A stretch of DNA of 64,000 bases, taken from NCBI RefSeq assembly GCF_003732225.1, contig NZ_MOBJ01000006.1, forward strand, positions 434,001-498,000, written 5' to 3'. Shown here in pieces: positions 8,872-19,116 of the stretch; the first letter of the stretch is position 1, and every line of letters begins with the position of its first letter. The notes under the pieces were generated by a model, which did not search any database, had not been told where the DNA came from, and saw only the letters and a program-made list of their open reading frames with translations. The DNA is from Pseudomonas brassicacearum (GTDB taxonomy: Bacteria > Pseudomonadota > Gammaproteobacteria > Pseudomonadales > Pseudomonadaceae). The position numbers and the translations under genes were made by a program.

Positions 8872-11800
8872 TCGAGGGCCTCAGCACCTTGTCGTGCGCG
8901 TCACCATTTACAGTTTTCCAGAAATCCTTCCCGCTTTTTGTATGCAAAGTCGTAATTTCCTTATTGTTGTTTGTGCCGACAAAAGCAAATTTCGCATCAC
9001 CTCTACGATTATTACCCATGAGCTGCAAGTAACCCGCCCGTATCTCTCCCTGATATTTGTAATCAACGCGAGTTCCTTGACTCACAACATCGCGAGCTAT
9101 GAGCAAATACTCCTCTTTGCTCAGCGCTCCAAACTCCGCACCGTGTTTTTCGTAATGACTATGAAGTTTTTCCTCACTTCCAAAATTTTGAGGTTCCCCT
9201 TTTGGTTTTGGAACCTTCGGCTCACCCTCATCAACCCGCGCCTTCCCCGCCGGGTCTTCCACTCCACCCGACGGCTTACACCCATCCCCGCCCGGACAGC
9301 CATTCAACCCCAGCGGATCCACCCAACCCGTCGGATTCGGGGTGTACAGATACCCGTTTAACCCGCCCGCCAACTTGATCGGGTCCGGTGTCAGGTACCG
9401 ACCAATATCCGGATTGTAGTAGCGATGCCGGTTGTAGTGCAGGCCACTTTCAGCATCGAAGTACTGTCCCTGAAAGCGCAACGGTTGCTCAAGCTGCTCT
9501 TCGCCAAAGTGCTTCAGGCTGGCGAGTTTGCCGTAGGCCTTGTAGGTGGCGGACCAGACGATCTCGCCGCTGTAGTCGGTCAGTTCCTGCGGGGTGCCGA
9601 GGTGGTCGAGTTGGTAGTAGAACGGGCAGGCCTTGCGCGGGCCTTTGCCGTCGAGCAGGGCTAACGGGCGGAAGCTGCCGGGTTCGTAGATATAGCTGCG
9701 GTAGTGTTCTTTGCTGCTTTCGGCGACGAGGTTGTCGCCTTGCCAGAAGAACTTGGTGGTGTGGCCGTCGACGGTTTTGGCGATGCGACGGCCAAAGGCG
9801 TCATAGCGGTAGCTGGCGGTTCTGCCATCCGGCAGCGTGATACCGATCAACCGGTGCTGGCAGTCGTAGCGGTATTCGGTGACGAGTTTCTGTGCGGTGC
9901 CGCGACGTTCGCGGATCAGGTTGCCGAAGGCGTCGTAGTCGTAATGGCGGTCGCCTTGCAGCAGCAGGCGGTTGCCCTGGATTTTCGTCGGGCCGGGGCG
10001 GTCCTGCATGATCAGGTTGCCCGCCGGGTCGTGGGCGAAGGTTTCCGGTGGGTTGTCTCGGGTGTGGCGGACGCGAGTCAGGCGGTTCAGCGGGTCGTAT
10101 TGGTAGCTGCGTTGGCCGTGCCGGGTGTCGGTGATGTGCTCGAGATTGCCGTTGGCGCTGTAGGCATAGTCGCGGCGGTACAGGTTTTTTTGCTGTTGGC
10201 TGACGGCGTGGGCTTTCAGACGTCCCTGATCGTCGTAGGCGTATTCGCTGAGCAGCAGGCCTTGCTGGCGCTGTCGCTCGCGGCCGAATTCGAACTGATG
10301 AGTGGTGAGTCGTGCGCCGTTGAGGTCGATAGCCGTCAGCGCGCCGCCCTTGGCGTGGTGATAATCGAGCGTGCTGTTGTCCGGCAGGCGCAGACGATTG
10401 AGCTGGCCGCAGGCGTCGTAGCCATAACGCAAGGTGCCCCAGCCCTGATGTTCGGTGATCAGCCGGTCCTGCTGGTCATACTCGAACTCCAGCGGGTGGT
10501 CGTGACCGTCATCGACGCTGACCAGTCGGCCAAGGCGGTCGTAGCAATACTCGACGTTGACGCCGTCGGGCAGGGTCTTGACCAGCAACCGCCCTGCCGA
10601 GTCCCGTTGATAGGCGGTAACCCGTTGCGCCCCGTCATCGCCGAACTCGGTTTTCTCCAGCAGGTGGCCGTTGAGGTCGTAGGCGTAGGCGGTACGGCGG
10701 CCGTCGAAACCGGTTTCCTGTTGGATCAGGCCGTTGGGCGTGTAGTCCAGCTGATACTTCTCGCCGGACTCGTTCTCGATTTCTGTCAGCAACAGCTGCG
10801 CGTTGTCGTAGCGATAACGCAGTTGCGTGCCGTCGGCATTGATCCGGCGGCTGACCAGGTGCAAGTCATCGGCGTATTCGTAGCGCGTGACGCGGCCCAG
10901 TTCATCGCGTTCGGCGATGATTTTTCCGTAAGCGTTGTAGCTGAAGGCGCAACTGGCACCGGTGGGAAGCGTTGTCTGAATCAGTCGTCCGACGGCATCC
11001 CATTGGTAGTGGGTGACGGCACCGTATTCGTCCTGACGGGTAATCTGCCGGCCCAACGTGTCGTAAACAAAATACCGCCGACCACCGTCGGGCAGCTGCT
11101 CTTCGATCAGTTGCCCGAGGGTGTTCCAGTTGAAAACGTGGCGGCTGTTGTCTGGATAACGAATGCCGACGAGCAAACCCTTGGCGTCATGGCTGTAATG
11201 GGTGACATGTCCATCGGGATCGACCTGTTCAGTAATATCGCCCTGCTCGTTGCGGCGGTAAGTCCAGACAGCTTTTCCACGAGAGCGCATATGCAGGTGG
11301 CCGTTGCGGTACTCGTAGGCCGTCGGTTCATCGTCCGGTGGCAGCAACGCAATCAGCTGACCGACCTCGTCGTAACGGTATTCAGTGACGGCGCCGAGCG
11401 GGTCCTGCTCGGCGATCAACCGGCCGTCATCGTCGTAGGCCTTGAGGTGTTCGGCACCGCCCGCCTCGACCTTGCGCACCAGCCGCGCTTGCTGGTCGTG
11501 AACGTAAACCTCTTCGCTGCCATCGGCATTGAACACCGTGACGCTGCCGTCATCGCCCCAGACGTAGTGCGAATCCATCTGTGCAAAACTCGCCCAGTGG
11601 CGCACGCAGCGAGCGGCCTTGCCTTTGCGCTCCCATTCCCAGAAAAAACTCGCGCCGCCGGCCAGTTGCCGCTGGAGAATCACCGCCTGACCGTCGTAGT
11701 CGTAACGCTCGCTTTCGCCCGCCGCGTTGCTGGCTTCGATCAGTCGATCGCGTTCGTCGTAGCGATAGGCGACCAGCGTTTGCTCGGTCTGCCAGGCGTC

Positions 11801-13534
11801 GTCGAGATTGTCGGCCGGGTGAAAGACCTGATAGTCGACGGCGATCAGATGCTGGCGGTCGTAGCGCAACAGCAAGGCGCGACCGGCGCCGTTGTCGAGT
11901 CGTTTGATCCGGTCGAAGCGGTCACGGCTGATGCGCAGACGGTTGTCGTAGGCGTCGCTGATGACCGTGAGGCGTCCGTCGCGGAAGTGATAAAAACGCG
12001 GTGTTTCACCGGCCTGAGCAAGGACCAGTTCATCGGCGTCGCCCCCAAGGTAAATCGCCGCCCGCGACAGGCTGTTGTGAATCGCCGGACGCTCGACGTT
12101 CGGTAATGGGAAAGTGCTGCGACGGTTTTCGTGGTCGATCCAGATGACGTTGTCGCCGTCGATTTCCAGTCGATGCGCCAGGCTATGGCTCCAGCCGTAG
12201 CCGAGGCCGCAATCAATCTCCGCCGCACTGGTGCGATAGAGCCGGGTGAAGTCGAACGGCAGCACACCATCCAGTTCGCCGTCAGTGAGGGTCAGCAACT
12301 CTTCTCCCGTGACCATCGACACCGGGCAGTTGTGGGTGGCGGTTTTGTTCGCGGTGTCGGCGCTGGCACCGTTGGGGTTTTTCGCCTGATCGGGGGCGTT
12401 GTCGTGGTGTTGGTTGGGCTTGAGCGTGGTGTTGCGGCGCCCGTCCCAACGCAGTTGCATCACGCCTTTTTTCAGGCCGGCGGCGACGCCTCGGGCCGCG
12501 ACTTTTTTGTAGCGGTCGACGTAGCCCATGAAGCTGTCGATGATCTTGAACATCGCCGCAACGAAACGCAGGCCGGCGTCGACGATGTATTGGCCGTAGC
12601 GCATCAGCCGCACCGACAGGTAGGCGACACCCACGCCGAAAAAGCTCAGCACGATGCCGATCAGCAGATCGACCACCAGCTCGACCACCAGCTTCGAAAC
12701 CGTCTGCGCCGTAGACCCGGCAATTTGGCTCGGCGGCAACGCTTCCAGCCACAGGCTCGCGGTACGCAACAACAAACACAGCGCCGCTTCGTCACTGGCC
12801 AGCAGTTGGGCTTTTTCCATCACCTCTGGCGATTTTTGCGCCAGAGCGGCCAGAGCATCGGCACTGCTGCCGAGCCTTTCGGGAAACTTCGTCGGGTCTT
12901 TGAGTATCTCGCCAATCAGCCCGATGCTGTCCCACACTCCTTCGATGGCCGCCCAGCTGCCGGCGAGCAATCCGTTGCCCACCGCCAGCAGCGAGGCCGA
13001 AGCGGACTGTTGCGACCACTGCGGCTTGAAGCCTTTCCACTCGTTGCGCAGCCAGGTTTCCAGCGATTCGCTCAACCCATCATAAGCGCCAAACAGCTCA
13101 TCGAGTTGCTTCGGCGTGACGGCCCCATGCACCCGCACCCGATAGAACTTTCCGGCCTCGCCCTTGAACTGCCCCTTGCCGAATTCATCGAGATCAATCG
13201 ATGTACTCGGCCCACCGTCAGCCGGCACAACCTCGATCTGAATGTTGCCCAACGGAATGTCATAGACCGATTCGAACTTGCTCTCGACTTCCAGAATGCC
13301 GCTGGCCGGACACTGCGCCACACTGGAGATAAAATCGTCATCACCGGTGCTGACCGTCGTGCTGGTGTTCCCCAGTTTGATCCGCCGATCCATGCCCATC
13401 AGCGACGGCATATCGGCAGCGTGGCTGACCTTGTCGGCGGCCCGGAGGAACCAATGGTCGAGTTGTTGGCGGTAGAGGCTGAGGGTGTCTTTGAAGCTGT
13501 CGAGTTCCTGCTCGAACCGGGCAACGCGGTCCAT
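8864..13534 (-). CDS. rhs: Rhs-family polymorphic toxin with variable C-terminal tip
   Basis: About 1556 residues. The N-terminal ~390 residues include a helical region with a hydrophobic segment near 290-315 (LVVELVVDLLIGIVLSFFGV). A DUF6531-like start of the Rhs shell follows at CPVSMVTGEELLTLTDGELD, then many YD repeats (YDxxGRL). The core ends with RYYNPDIGRYLTPDPIKLAG and the autocleavage-type motif GWVDPLGLNG. The ~140-residue tip after it is AT-rich. It contains FGSEEKLHSHYEKHGAEFG and YLLIARDVV, features seen in small RNase-like toxins (BECR fold); the activity is inferred. No PAAR domain is seen, so delivery probably needs a separate adaptor. The ATG at 13534 is used; a GTG six bases earlier is also possible. 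Confidence 0.9.
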   Translation of the reverse strand: MDRVARFEQELDSFKDTLSLYRQQLDHWFLRAADKVSHAADMPSLMGMDRRIKLGNTSTTVSTGDDDFISSVAQCPASGILEVESKFESVYDIPLGNIQIEVVPADGGPSTSIDLDEFGKGQFKGEAGKFYRVRVHGAVTPKQLDELFGAYDGLSESLETWLRNEWKGFKPQWSQQSASASLLAVGNGLLAGSWAAIEGVWDSIGLIGEILKDPTKFPERLGSSADALAALAQKSPEVMEKAQLLASDEAALCLLLRTASLWLEALPPSQIAGSTAQTVSKLVVELVVDLLIGIVLSFFGVGVAYLSVRLMRYGQYIVDAGLRFVAAMFKIIDSFMGYVDRYKKVAARGVAAGLKKGVMQLRWDGRRNTTLKPNQHHDNAPDQAKNPNGASADTANKTATHNCPVSMVTGEELLTLTDGELDGVLPFDFTRLYRTSAAEIDCGLGYGWSHSLAHRLEIDGDNVIWIDHENRRSTFPLPNVERPAIHNSLSRAAIYLGGDADELVLAQAGETPRFYHFRDGRLTVISDAYDNRLRISRDRFDRIKRLDNGAGRALLLRYDRQHLIAVDYQVFHPADNLDDAWQTEQTLVAYRYDERDRLIEASNAAGESERYDYDGQAVILQRQLAGGASFFWEWERKGKAARCVRHWASFAQMDSHYVWGDDGSVTVFNADGSEEVYVHDQQARLVRKVEAGGAEHLKAYDDDGRLIAEQDPLGAVTEYRYDEVGQLIALLPPDDEPTAYEYRNGHLHMRSRGKAVWTYRRNEQGDITEQVDPDGHVTHYSHDAKGLLVGIRYPDNSRHVFNWNTLGQLIEEQLPDGGRRYFVYDTLGRQITRQDEYGAVTHYQWDAVGRLIQTTLPTGASCAFSYNAYGKIIAERDELGRVTRYEYADDLHLVSRRINADGTQLRYRYDNAQLLLTEIENESGEKYQLDYTPNGLIQQETGFDGRRTAYAYDLNGHLLEKTEFGDDGAQRVTAYQRDSAGRLLVKTLPDGVNVEYCYDRLGRLVSVDDGHDHPLEFEYDQQDRLITEHQGWGTLRYGYDACGQLNRLRLPDNSTLDYHHAKGGALTAIDLNGARLTTHQFEFGRERQRQQGLLLSEYAYDDQGRLKAHAVSQQQKNLYRRDYAYSANGNLEHITDTRHGQRSYQYDPLNRLTRVRHTRDNPPETFAHDPAGNLIMQDRPGPTKIQGNRLLLQGDRHYDYDAFGNLIRERRGTAQKLVTEYRYDCQHRLIGITLPDGRTASYRYDAFGRRIAKTVDGHTTKFFWQGDNLVAESSKEHYRSYIYEPGSFRPLALLDGKGPRKACPFYYQLDHLGTPQELTDYSGEIVWSATYKAYGKLASLKHFGEEQLEQPLRFQGQYFDAESGLHYNRHRYYNPDIGRYLTPDPIKLAGGLNGYLYTPNPTGWVDPLGLNGCPGGDGCKPSGGVEDPAGKARVDEGEPKVPKPKGEPQNFGSEEKLHSHYEKHGAEFGALSKEEYLLIARDVVSQGTRVDYKYQGEIRAGYLQLMGNNRRGDAKFAFVGTNNNKEITTLHTKSGKDFWKTVNGDAHDKVLRPSNE

Positions 13535-13831
13535 CAGCACTGACCCTTCTGAAGGCTATTGAGGGTCAGCGTGAAGCACGGTTGATGGGCTGGCGCGAGC
13601 ATCCGATGTCTCTAGCAAAATGAGGGCGGGCGATTTTGCATGAGAGATTTGAGGGATTGAGTGGACGACTGAAAAGTCAGAATCACCCTGATTTATTGCG
13701 GATTTTTCCTGCGATCTTTGAGGGGCAATGACTACAGACAAGTCCTTCAGAAAGCCTGTGGTGACAACGCAATCTGGCACCCCAGGCTATCCACGTTATA
13801 GTTGAAGGGACCCGAACCACGTGGAGGGGGT

Positions 13832-14023
13832 ATGCGCCAGATTGTCAGCAAAGAGCCATGGTGGGCTGCGCCGCCTAAACCTGGGCAAGATGAGTCCGAG
13901 TTGGAGTGGGGTTGGCTGGTCACGTACAGCGAGGGTGAACCGCGCTTTGAGTTTGTCAGAGAGCGGCCGACGGATCAGCAGATCCACAATCGCAAGAGCT
14001 GCAGGATCACCGTTCAGGAATAG
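13832..14023 (+). CDS. Small conserved hypothetical protein
   Basis: 63 residues starting MRQIVSKEPWWAAPPKPGQD, rich in charged residues, ending NRKSCRITVQE. A strong GGAGGGGG ribosome site stands directly before the ATG at 13832. No known domain. It stands alone between the rhs gene and a minus-strand DUF1428 gene. The conserved look and strong ribosome site suggest a real gene; function unknown. Confidence 0.6.
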   Translation: MRQIVSKEPWWAAPPKPGQDESELEWGWLVTYSEGEPRFEFVRERPTDQQIHNRKSCRITVQE

Positions 14024-14069
14024 GAATGGGGCGACGTCCTTGCTCGCCCCACCCTGGGTCACGCGAACC

Positions 14070-14423
14070 TCACACGTTTACGATCGTCTCGAAGCCGCCG
14101 AAGATCATCCGTTGACCATCGAAGGGCATTGAGTTGCCCTCCGAGCGGACTCGAGGGTCGGCCATAAACTGTTGCATCCCGGCGTCGCGTGTTTTGCGAT
14201 CCGGCCAGACGATCCACGAGAAAACCACGGTCTCGCCTTCCTTGAGTTTCACCGCCATCGGGAATGAGGTCACCTTGCCTTCGGGCACGTCGTCCCCCCA
14301 GCATTCGGTGACGCTCAATGCGCCGTTCTCTTTGAAAATGGCGGCCATGAACTCGGCGTGTTGCTTGAATTTATCGCGGTTGGTGGTAGGTACGGCAGCA
14401 ATGAAACCATCGACATAGGACAT
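14070..14423 (-). CDS. DUF1428 family protein
   Basis: 117 residues beginning MSYVDGFIAAVPTTNRDKFK, the typical DUF1428 opening, and containing WIVWPDRKTRDAG. Members are small dimeric alpha/beta-barrel (ferredoxin-like) proteins with no established reaction. GGAG lies 7 bases before the ATG at 14423; a GTG two codons upstream is less likely. The gene is monocistronic by its neighbours. Confidence 0.88.
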   Translation of the reverse strand: MSYVDGFIAAVPTTNRDKFKQHAEFMAAIFKENGALSVTECWGDDVPEGKVTSFPMAVKLKEGETVVFSWIVWPDRKTRDAGMQQFMADPRVRSEGNSMPFDGQRMIFGGFETIVNV

Positions 14424-14548
14424 GATCACTCTCCTCGTTGAATTGCATCATCGGTTTACCAAGTAGTCGATCCACTGAAGCTCAAATCGACAGGCCTGTC
14501 AGGTAAACCGACCAACGGACATAAATTGAGATGCGGTGCATGGCTACC

Positions 14549-14699
14549 CCCGTAGCAGCTGTCGAGCCCGCGAGGCTGCGTTCGAGGACGGAGTCCTCGT
14601 AAATCCCGAACCCGCGGTTTGCCTGGAAGAGCGCATTGCCTGATTCAACGACTGCTTCGCAGCCGAACGCAGCCTCGCGGGCTCGACAGCTGCTACGGG
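14549..14699. repeat. REP-type inverted repeat pair (36-base arms)
   Basis: The arms 14549-14584 and 14664-14699 are reverse complements containing GTAGCAGCTGTCGAGCCCGC, separated by 79 bases. It sits just after the stop of the sensor kinase gene on the minus strand and may form the end of the efflux operon transcript. Confidence 0.8.
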
Positions 14700-14719
14700 G
14701 CAGTCCTGCACCGCATCCG

Positions 14720-16042
14720 TCAGAGCAGGACTTGCTCCTGACGCTCTGTCAGGTCCACGGCGAAATGGCAGCCGTGGGGTTCACAGGTGGTGAGTTCCAC
14801 TCGCCAGTTCTGGTTGGTGCAGATCCGCTGAACCAGCGACAGTCCCAGGCCCAGCCCTTCGCCCCGGTGTTCGTCGCCCCTGACAAAGGGTTGGAACATC
14901 GCGTGGCGTTTTTCTTCCGGAATGCCGATCCCGCTGTCTTCCACGCTGAAGCCGTGGTCACGCAGGGTCAGGCGAATAAAACCATGATCAGTGTAGTGCC
15001 AGGCGTTGCGCAGCAGGTTGCCCATCACCGATTGCAGGAACGTCAGGTTGTAGTGGGTGTTTGAGGCCTGCTCGTTGATGTAGATGAACTCCAGACCTTT
15101 TTCCCGGATCAGCCGGCCCCAAATTTCCGCCAGGCTGTCGGCGACCTCTTTCAAGGACGCGTTGACACCGTTGCCGGACTCGCTGTCCCGGTCACGCGCC
15201 AGCATCAGGAACGTGTCGACCAGTTGCCGCATTTCATCGCTGGCCCTGGCAATACGGCTGACCTGAGCCATGGAGCGCGGATCCAGGGCACGATTGCTCA
15301 GCAACAGCTCACACGAACTGGCGAGCACCATCAGCGGGGTTCGCAATTCGTGGCTCACATCGCTGGTGAAGAGTTTTTCCCGGCCCAGCGCCGCGCGCAG
15401 CCGCCCCAGGGTTTGATCGAAGGAAATCGCCAGTTCGCCGACCTCGTCGACGGCATACTCGGGCGCCAGTGGTGGTGCGAGTTCCAGCAACTGGTCGCGG
15501 TGACGCACCTGGCGCGCCAGACGAATCACTGGCGCCATGACGCGTCGAGCCAGCAGCCAACCCAACAGAATCGCCAGCAGGATGCTCAACACGAACCCGA
15601 CAATGACCACCGCGTACAACACCCGTTCGCGTTGTTCGTGGCTTCGCTGATCTTTCAGCAGGATGTATTGGCGACCGTCGACCACCCGCACCATGGCGTA
15701 GTAGTCCTCGCCGTCATAGACAATTTCCTGAAAGCCCGGATGCAGCGCCTTGAGCTGTTCGTCGGGGGGCATCTCGCCCAGCCCGCCCTCAAAGAAAAAC
15801 AGCTCGTCTTTCTCCGGTCGATGGGTCCAGTCATCGGTGTTGTCCATCAGCAGCAAACGTTGCAGCCCACCGCTCAGACTGGTCATGGTGAGCTTTCCTT
15901 CAACGACGTGCACGGTCACGACAATGCCGACCGCAAAGACCCCTGCGACAAACGCAGTCATCAGTGCGAAAACAATCACGATCCTTTTTGTCAGGCTCTG
16001 TTTGGAGTCCATGTCTTTCCAGTGTTCGAATGCCGGCTTCAC
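14720..16042 (-). CDS. Sensor histidine kinase of the efflux operon
   Basis: 440 residues. An N-terminal membrane helix (about 20-42), a periplasmic region rich in acidic residues, a second helix (about 142-165), then HAMP. The HisKA box reads FTSDVSHELRTPLMVL, and the ATPase has N (LLRNAWHYTD), G1 (VEDSGIGIP) and G2 (GEGLGLGLSL). The GTG start overlaps the RND gene stop by 4 bases, so it is the last gene of an operon that begins with its likely partner regulator at 21808-22500. The signal sensed is unknown. Confidence 0.9.
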   Translation of the reverse strand: MKPAFEHWKDMDSKQSLTKRIVIVFALMTAFVAGVFAVGIVVTVHVVEGKLTMTSLSGGLQRLLLMDNTDDWTHRPEKDELFFFEGGLGEMPPDEQLKALHPGFQEIVYDGEDYYAMVRVVDGRQYILLKDQRSHEQRERVLYAVVIVGFVLSILLAILLGWLLARRVMAPVIRLARQVRHRDQLLELAPPLAPEYAVDEVGELAISFDQTLGRLRAALGREKLFTSDVSHELRTPLMVLASSCELLLSNRALDPRSMAQVSRIARASDEMRQLVDTFLMLARDRDSESGNGVNASLKEVADSLAEIWGRLIREKGLEFIYINEQASNTHYNLTFLQSVMGNLLRNAWHYTDHGFIRLTLRDHGFSVEDSGIGIPEEKRHAMFQPFVRGDEHRGEGLGLGLSLVQRICTNQNWRVELTTCEPHGCHFAVDLTERQEQVLL

Positions 16043-19000
16043 ACCTTGATGTCTTGCGCGACGAGTTTTTGGCTGCGACGCCGACGCTCAAACCAAAGGT
16101 AGACGACCGGTGTGGTGTACAAGGTCAGGATCTGCGAGACCGCCAGGCCACCGACGATGGCGATGCCCAGCGGCTGGCGAAGCTCTGAGCCGGCACCGTG
16201 GCCAAACGCCAGGGGCACCGCACCGAGCAACGCCGCCAGTGACGTCATCAGGATCGGCCGCAGCCGCAACAGGCACCCTTCACGCACGGCGTCTCTGGCG
16301 GACAGGCCACGTTGCTGGGCCGACAGCGTGAAGTCAACGATCATGATCGCGTTCTTCTTGACGATACCGATCAGCAGAATAATGCCGATCATCCCAAGTA
16401 CCGACAGGTCCTGTCCACACAGCATCAGTGCCAGCAGCGCGCCGAACCCGGCGGACGGCAGGGTCGAGATGATCGTCAACGGGTGAATCGCGTTCTCGTA
16501 GAGCACGCCCAGCACGATGTAGACGGTCAGAATCGCCGCCAGAATCAGCCACGGCTGGGATTTCAGCGAGTCCTGGAACGCCTGGGCGGTGCCCTGGAAA
16601 CTGCCGACGACAGAGTCAGGCATCGCCACTGCCAGGGACGCCTGATTGATCGCACTGACCGCATCGCTCAAGGCTTGGCCGGGCGCCAGGTCAAACGACA
16701 GGGTAATGGCCGGAAATACCCCTTGGTGGTTGATGATGATCGGCACCTGCTCGGTCTTGATGCTCGCCAACAGATTCAATGGCACCAGGGTTCCCGAGCT
16801 TGCGCGCACATATAAATGTTCCAGCGTGGTGGTCGATGTCTGCCAGTGCGGGTCCAGTTCGAGAACCACATGGTTCTGGTCGAGTTGGGTGAACATCGTC
16901 GCCACCTGACGCTGCCCGAAGGCGTCGTACAGTACGTCGTCGATGGCCTGCACCGTCACGCCCAGGCGCGCCGCCGTGGCCCGGTCGATGACCAGCGTTG
17001 CCTGTGGGATTGCCTGCTGCTGGTCAGAGGTCACGTGTTGCAGTTGCGGCAAAGTCTTGAGTTTTTCCAGCAACACTCCGCTCCAGTGATCCAGTTCGGC
17101 ACTGTCCGGGTCCTGAAGGGTGTACTGATACTGGGTTTTGCTGGCGCGGCCACCGATCTGGATGTCCTGGTTAGCCTGCAGGTAGACCTTGACCCCGGAC
17201 AGCTGATCAAGGGCCGGCTGCAAGCGGCTGATCACCTCGCGGGCACTGTCGTTGCGCTCGCTGAACGGTTTGAGGTTGATCATCACCTTGCCCTGGCTGA
17301 CCGTCGGGTTCGGGCCGATCCAGAAATACACCTTGGCCACCGCCGGGTCATGCCCGACGACTTCGGCAACGCGGTTGACCTGCTCACGCATGGCCAGCGG
17401 CGAGATATCGGCAGCGGCTTCGGCCACGCCCTGGATCAGGCCGTTATCCTGCTGCGGGAAGAAGCCCTTGGGAATGCTCACGTACAACACCGCTGTCGCC
17501 AGCAATGTCGCCAATGCCACGCCGAGGGTCAGGCGCTGATGGTCGAGGACCCAGTCGAGACTGCGGCGATAGCCGTCGTGCAAGCCAGTGAACACCCGCT
17601 CGCAAGCCTGGGCGAAACGCCCCTCCTCGCTTTCGGCATGCGGTTTAAGCAGCCAGGCACAAAGCATCGGCGTGATGGTCAGCGAGACGATGCAGGACAT
17701 GATGATCGCCACGCTGACCGTGACCGCGAACTCGCGCATCAGGCGCCCGACGATCCCCGACATCAACAGGATCGGCAAGAACACCGCGATCAGCGACACC
17801 GTCATCGAGACAATGGTGAACGCCACTTCGCGCAAGCCATCGACCGCCGATTGCAGGCGTGACTTGCCCATTTCCAGATGGCGCACGATGTTTTCCATCA
17901 CCACGATGGCATCGTCCACCACAAAACCGACGGCAATCGCCAGGCCCATGATCGACAGGTTGTCGAGGCTGTAGCCGAGCAAATACATGACGCCGAAGGT
18001 CGACACCAGCGACAGCGGAATGGTCAGGCTGGGAATCAGGGTGGCGGTGGCCTTGCGCAGGAACACGAAGATCACCACGACCACCAGGGCAATCGACAGC
18101 AGCAAGGTGAATTGCATGTCATTGACCGAGGCTTCGATGGTCTGGGTGCGGTCGCCCACCACCTGGACCTGCACATCACGCGGCAATGAAGCGGTCAGTT
18201 CGGGCAGCTTGGCCTTGATCGTGGCGATGGTCGACAGCAGGTTGAACCCCGGTTGTTTGTGAATGTCGACGATCACTGTCGGCTCACCGCCCAACTGTGC
18301 GGCTTGCTGGGTGTCTTCGGCACCGGCAATCACTCGGCCGAGGTCGCCGAGTTTAATTGGCATGCCGTTTTTATAGGCAATCACCTGATCCCGGTAATGC
18401 TGCGGGTCGAGCATCTGGTCGGTCGCGCCGAGAGTGACGGAACGGGTCTGCCCGTCAAGGGTGCCTTTAGGCTGATCCACGGTGCTGACGCCGATCACGC
18501 TGCGCACGTCTTCCAGGCTCAGGCCACGTGCGGCCAACGCATCCGGGTCGATCTGAATACGCACCGCCGGTTTTTGTTCACCATGGAAATCCACCAGGCC
18601 GACGCCGGGCATCTGCGACAAACGCTGGGCAATGTAGTTGTCCGCGTACCGGTCGAGTTCCGGCAGTGTGCGCGTCGGCGACGTCACCGCCAGCGACAGC
18701 ACCGTGCCTTCGGCCGGGTTAACCTTGTTGAAGGTCGGGGTGCTGGTCATGGTTTTCGGCAGGTTCGGGGTGGCGGTGTTGATCGCGGTCTGCACGTCCT
18801 GGGCGGCACCGTCGATGTTCCGTGACAGGTCGAATTGCAAGACCACCTGGGTCTTGCCGGCCGCGCTCGATGAGGTCATCGAGGTGACTTGCGGAACGGC
18901 GGCAAAGGCTCTTTCGAGTGGCGTCGCGACCGATGAAGCCATGGTCTCGGCGCTGGCCCCGGAGAGTTTGGCGGTGACCTGAATGGTCGGAAAATCAACC

Positions 19001-19116
19001 GTGGGCAGGGGTGCCACCGGCAATTGAAAGTAAGCAAAAGCCCCGAGCAGCATGACCCCAAGTGCCAACAGGCTCAGGCCGACGCGTCGTTGAATCAGTC
19101 CGGCGAGTCCGTTCAT
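16039..19116 (-). CDS. RND efflux pump inner-membrane transporter (MdtC/MuxC-like)
   Basis: 1025 residues with the AcrB-type layout: twelve membrane helices and two large periplasmic loops. The fourth helix has the proton-relay aspartate pair in GFVVDDAIVVMENIV. It starts MNGLAGLIQRRVGLSLLALG and contains the permeation-loop pattern FPTIQVTAKLSGASAETMAS. Overall it is nearest to the MdtB/MdtC/MuxB/MuxC branch, but there is only one RND gene here, whereas those systems usually have two. It overlaps the fusion-protein gene and the kinase gene by 4 bases each. The substrate cannot be read from sequence. Confidence 0.93.
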   Translation of the reverse strand: MNGLAGLIQRRVGLSLLALGVMLLGAFAYFQLPVAPLPTVDFPTIQVTAKLSGASAETMASSVATPLERAFAAVPQVTSMTSSSAAGKTQVVLQFDLSRNIDGAAQDVQTAINTATPNLPKTMTSTPTFNKVNPAEGTVLSLAVTSPTRTLPELDRYADNYIAQRLSQMPGVGLVDFHGEQKPAVRIQIDPDALAARGLSLEDVRSVIGVSTVDQPKGTLDGQTRSVTLGATDQMLDPQHYRDQVIAYKNGMPIKLGDLGRVIAGAEDTQQAAQLGGEPTVIVDIHKQPGFNLLSTIATIKAKLPELTASLPRDVQVQVVGDRTQTIEASVNDMQFTLLLSIALVVVVIFVFLRKATATLIPSLTIPLSLVSTFGVMYLLGYSLDNLSIMGLAIAVGFVVDDAIVVMENIVRHLEMGKSRLQSAVDGLREVAFTIVSMTVSLIAVFLPILLMSGIVGRLMREFAVTVSVAIIMSCIVSLTITPMLCAWLLKPHAESEEGRFAQACERVFTGLHDGYRRSLDWVLDHQRLTLGVALATLLATAVLYVSIPKGFFPQQDNGLIQGVAEAAADISPLAMREQVNRVAEVVGHDPAVAKVYFWIGPNPTVSQGKVMINLKPFSERNDSAREVISRLQPALDQLSGVKVYLQANQDIQIGGRASKTQYQYTLQDPDSAELDHWSGVLLEKLKTLPQLQHVTSDQQQAIPQATLVIDRATAARLGVTVQAIDDVLYDAFGQRQVATMFTQLDQNHVVLELDPHWQTSTTTLEHLYVRASSGTLVPLNLLASIKTEQVPIIINHQGVFPAITLSFDLAPGQALSDAVSAINQASLAVAMPDSVVGSFQGTAQAFQDSLKSQPWLILAAILTVYIVLGVLYENAIHPLTIISTLPSAGFGALLALMLCGQDLSVLGMIGIILLIGIVKKNAIMIVDFTLSAQQRGLSARDAVREGCLLRLRPILMTSLAALLGAVPLAFGHGAGSELRQPLGIAIVGGLAVSQILTLYTTPVVYLWFERRRRSQKLVAQDIKV

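Noticed and set aside
9704..13543. Two long plus-strand frames (800 and 470 residues) opposite the rhs gene
   Set aside because: They are antisense shadows of a GC-rich repeat-rich gene. They lack ribosome sites and have low-complexity valine/alanine-rich or glutamine/histidine-rich translations.
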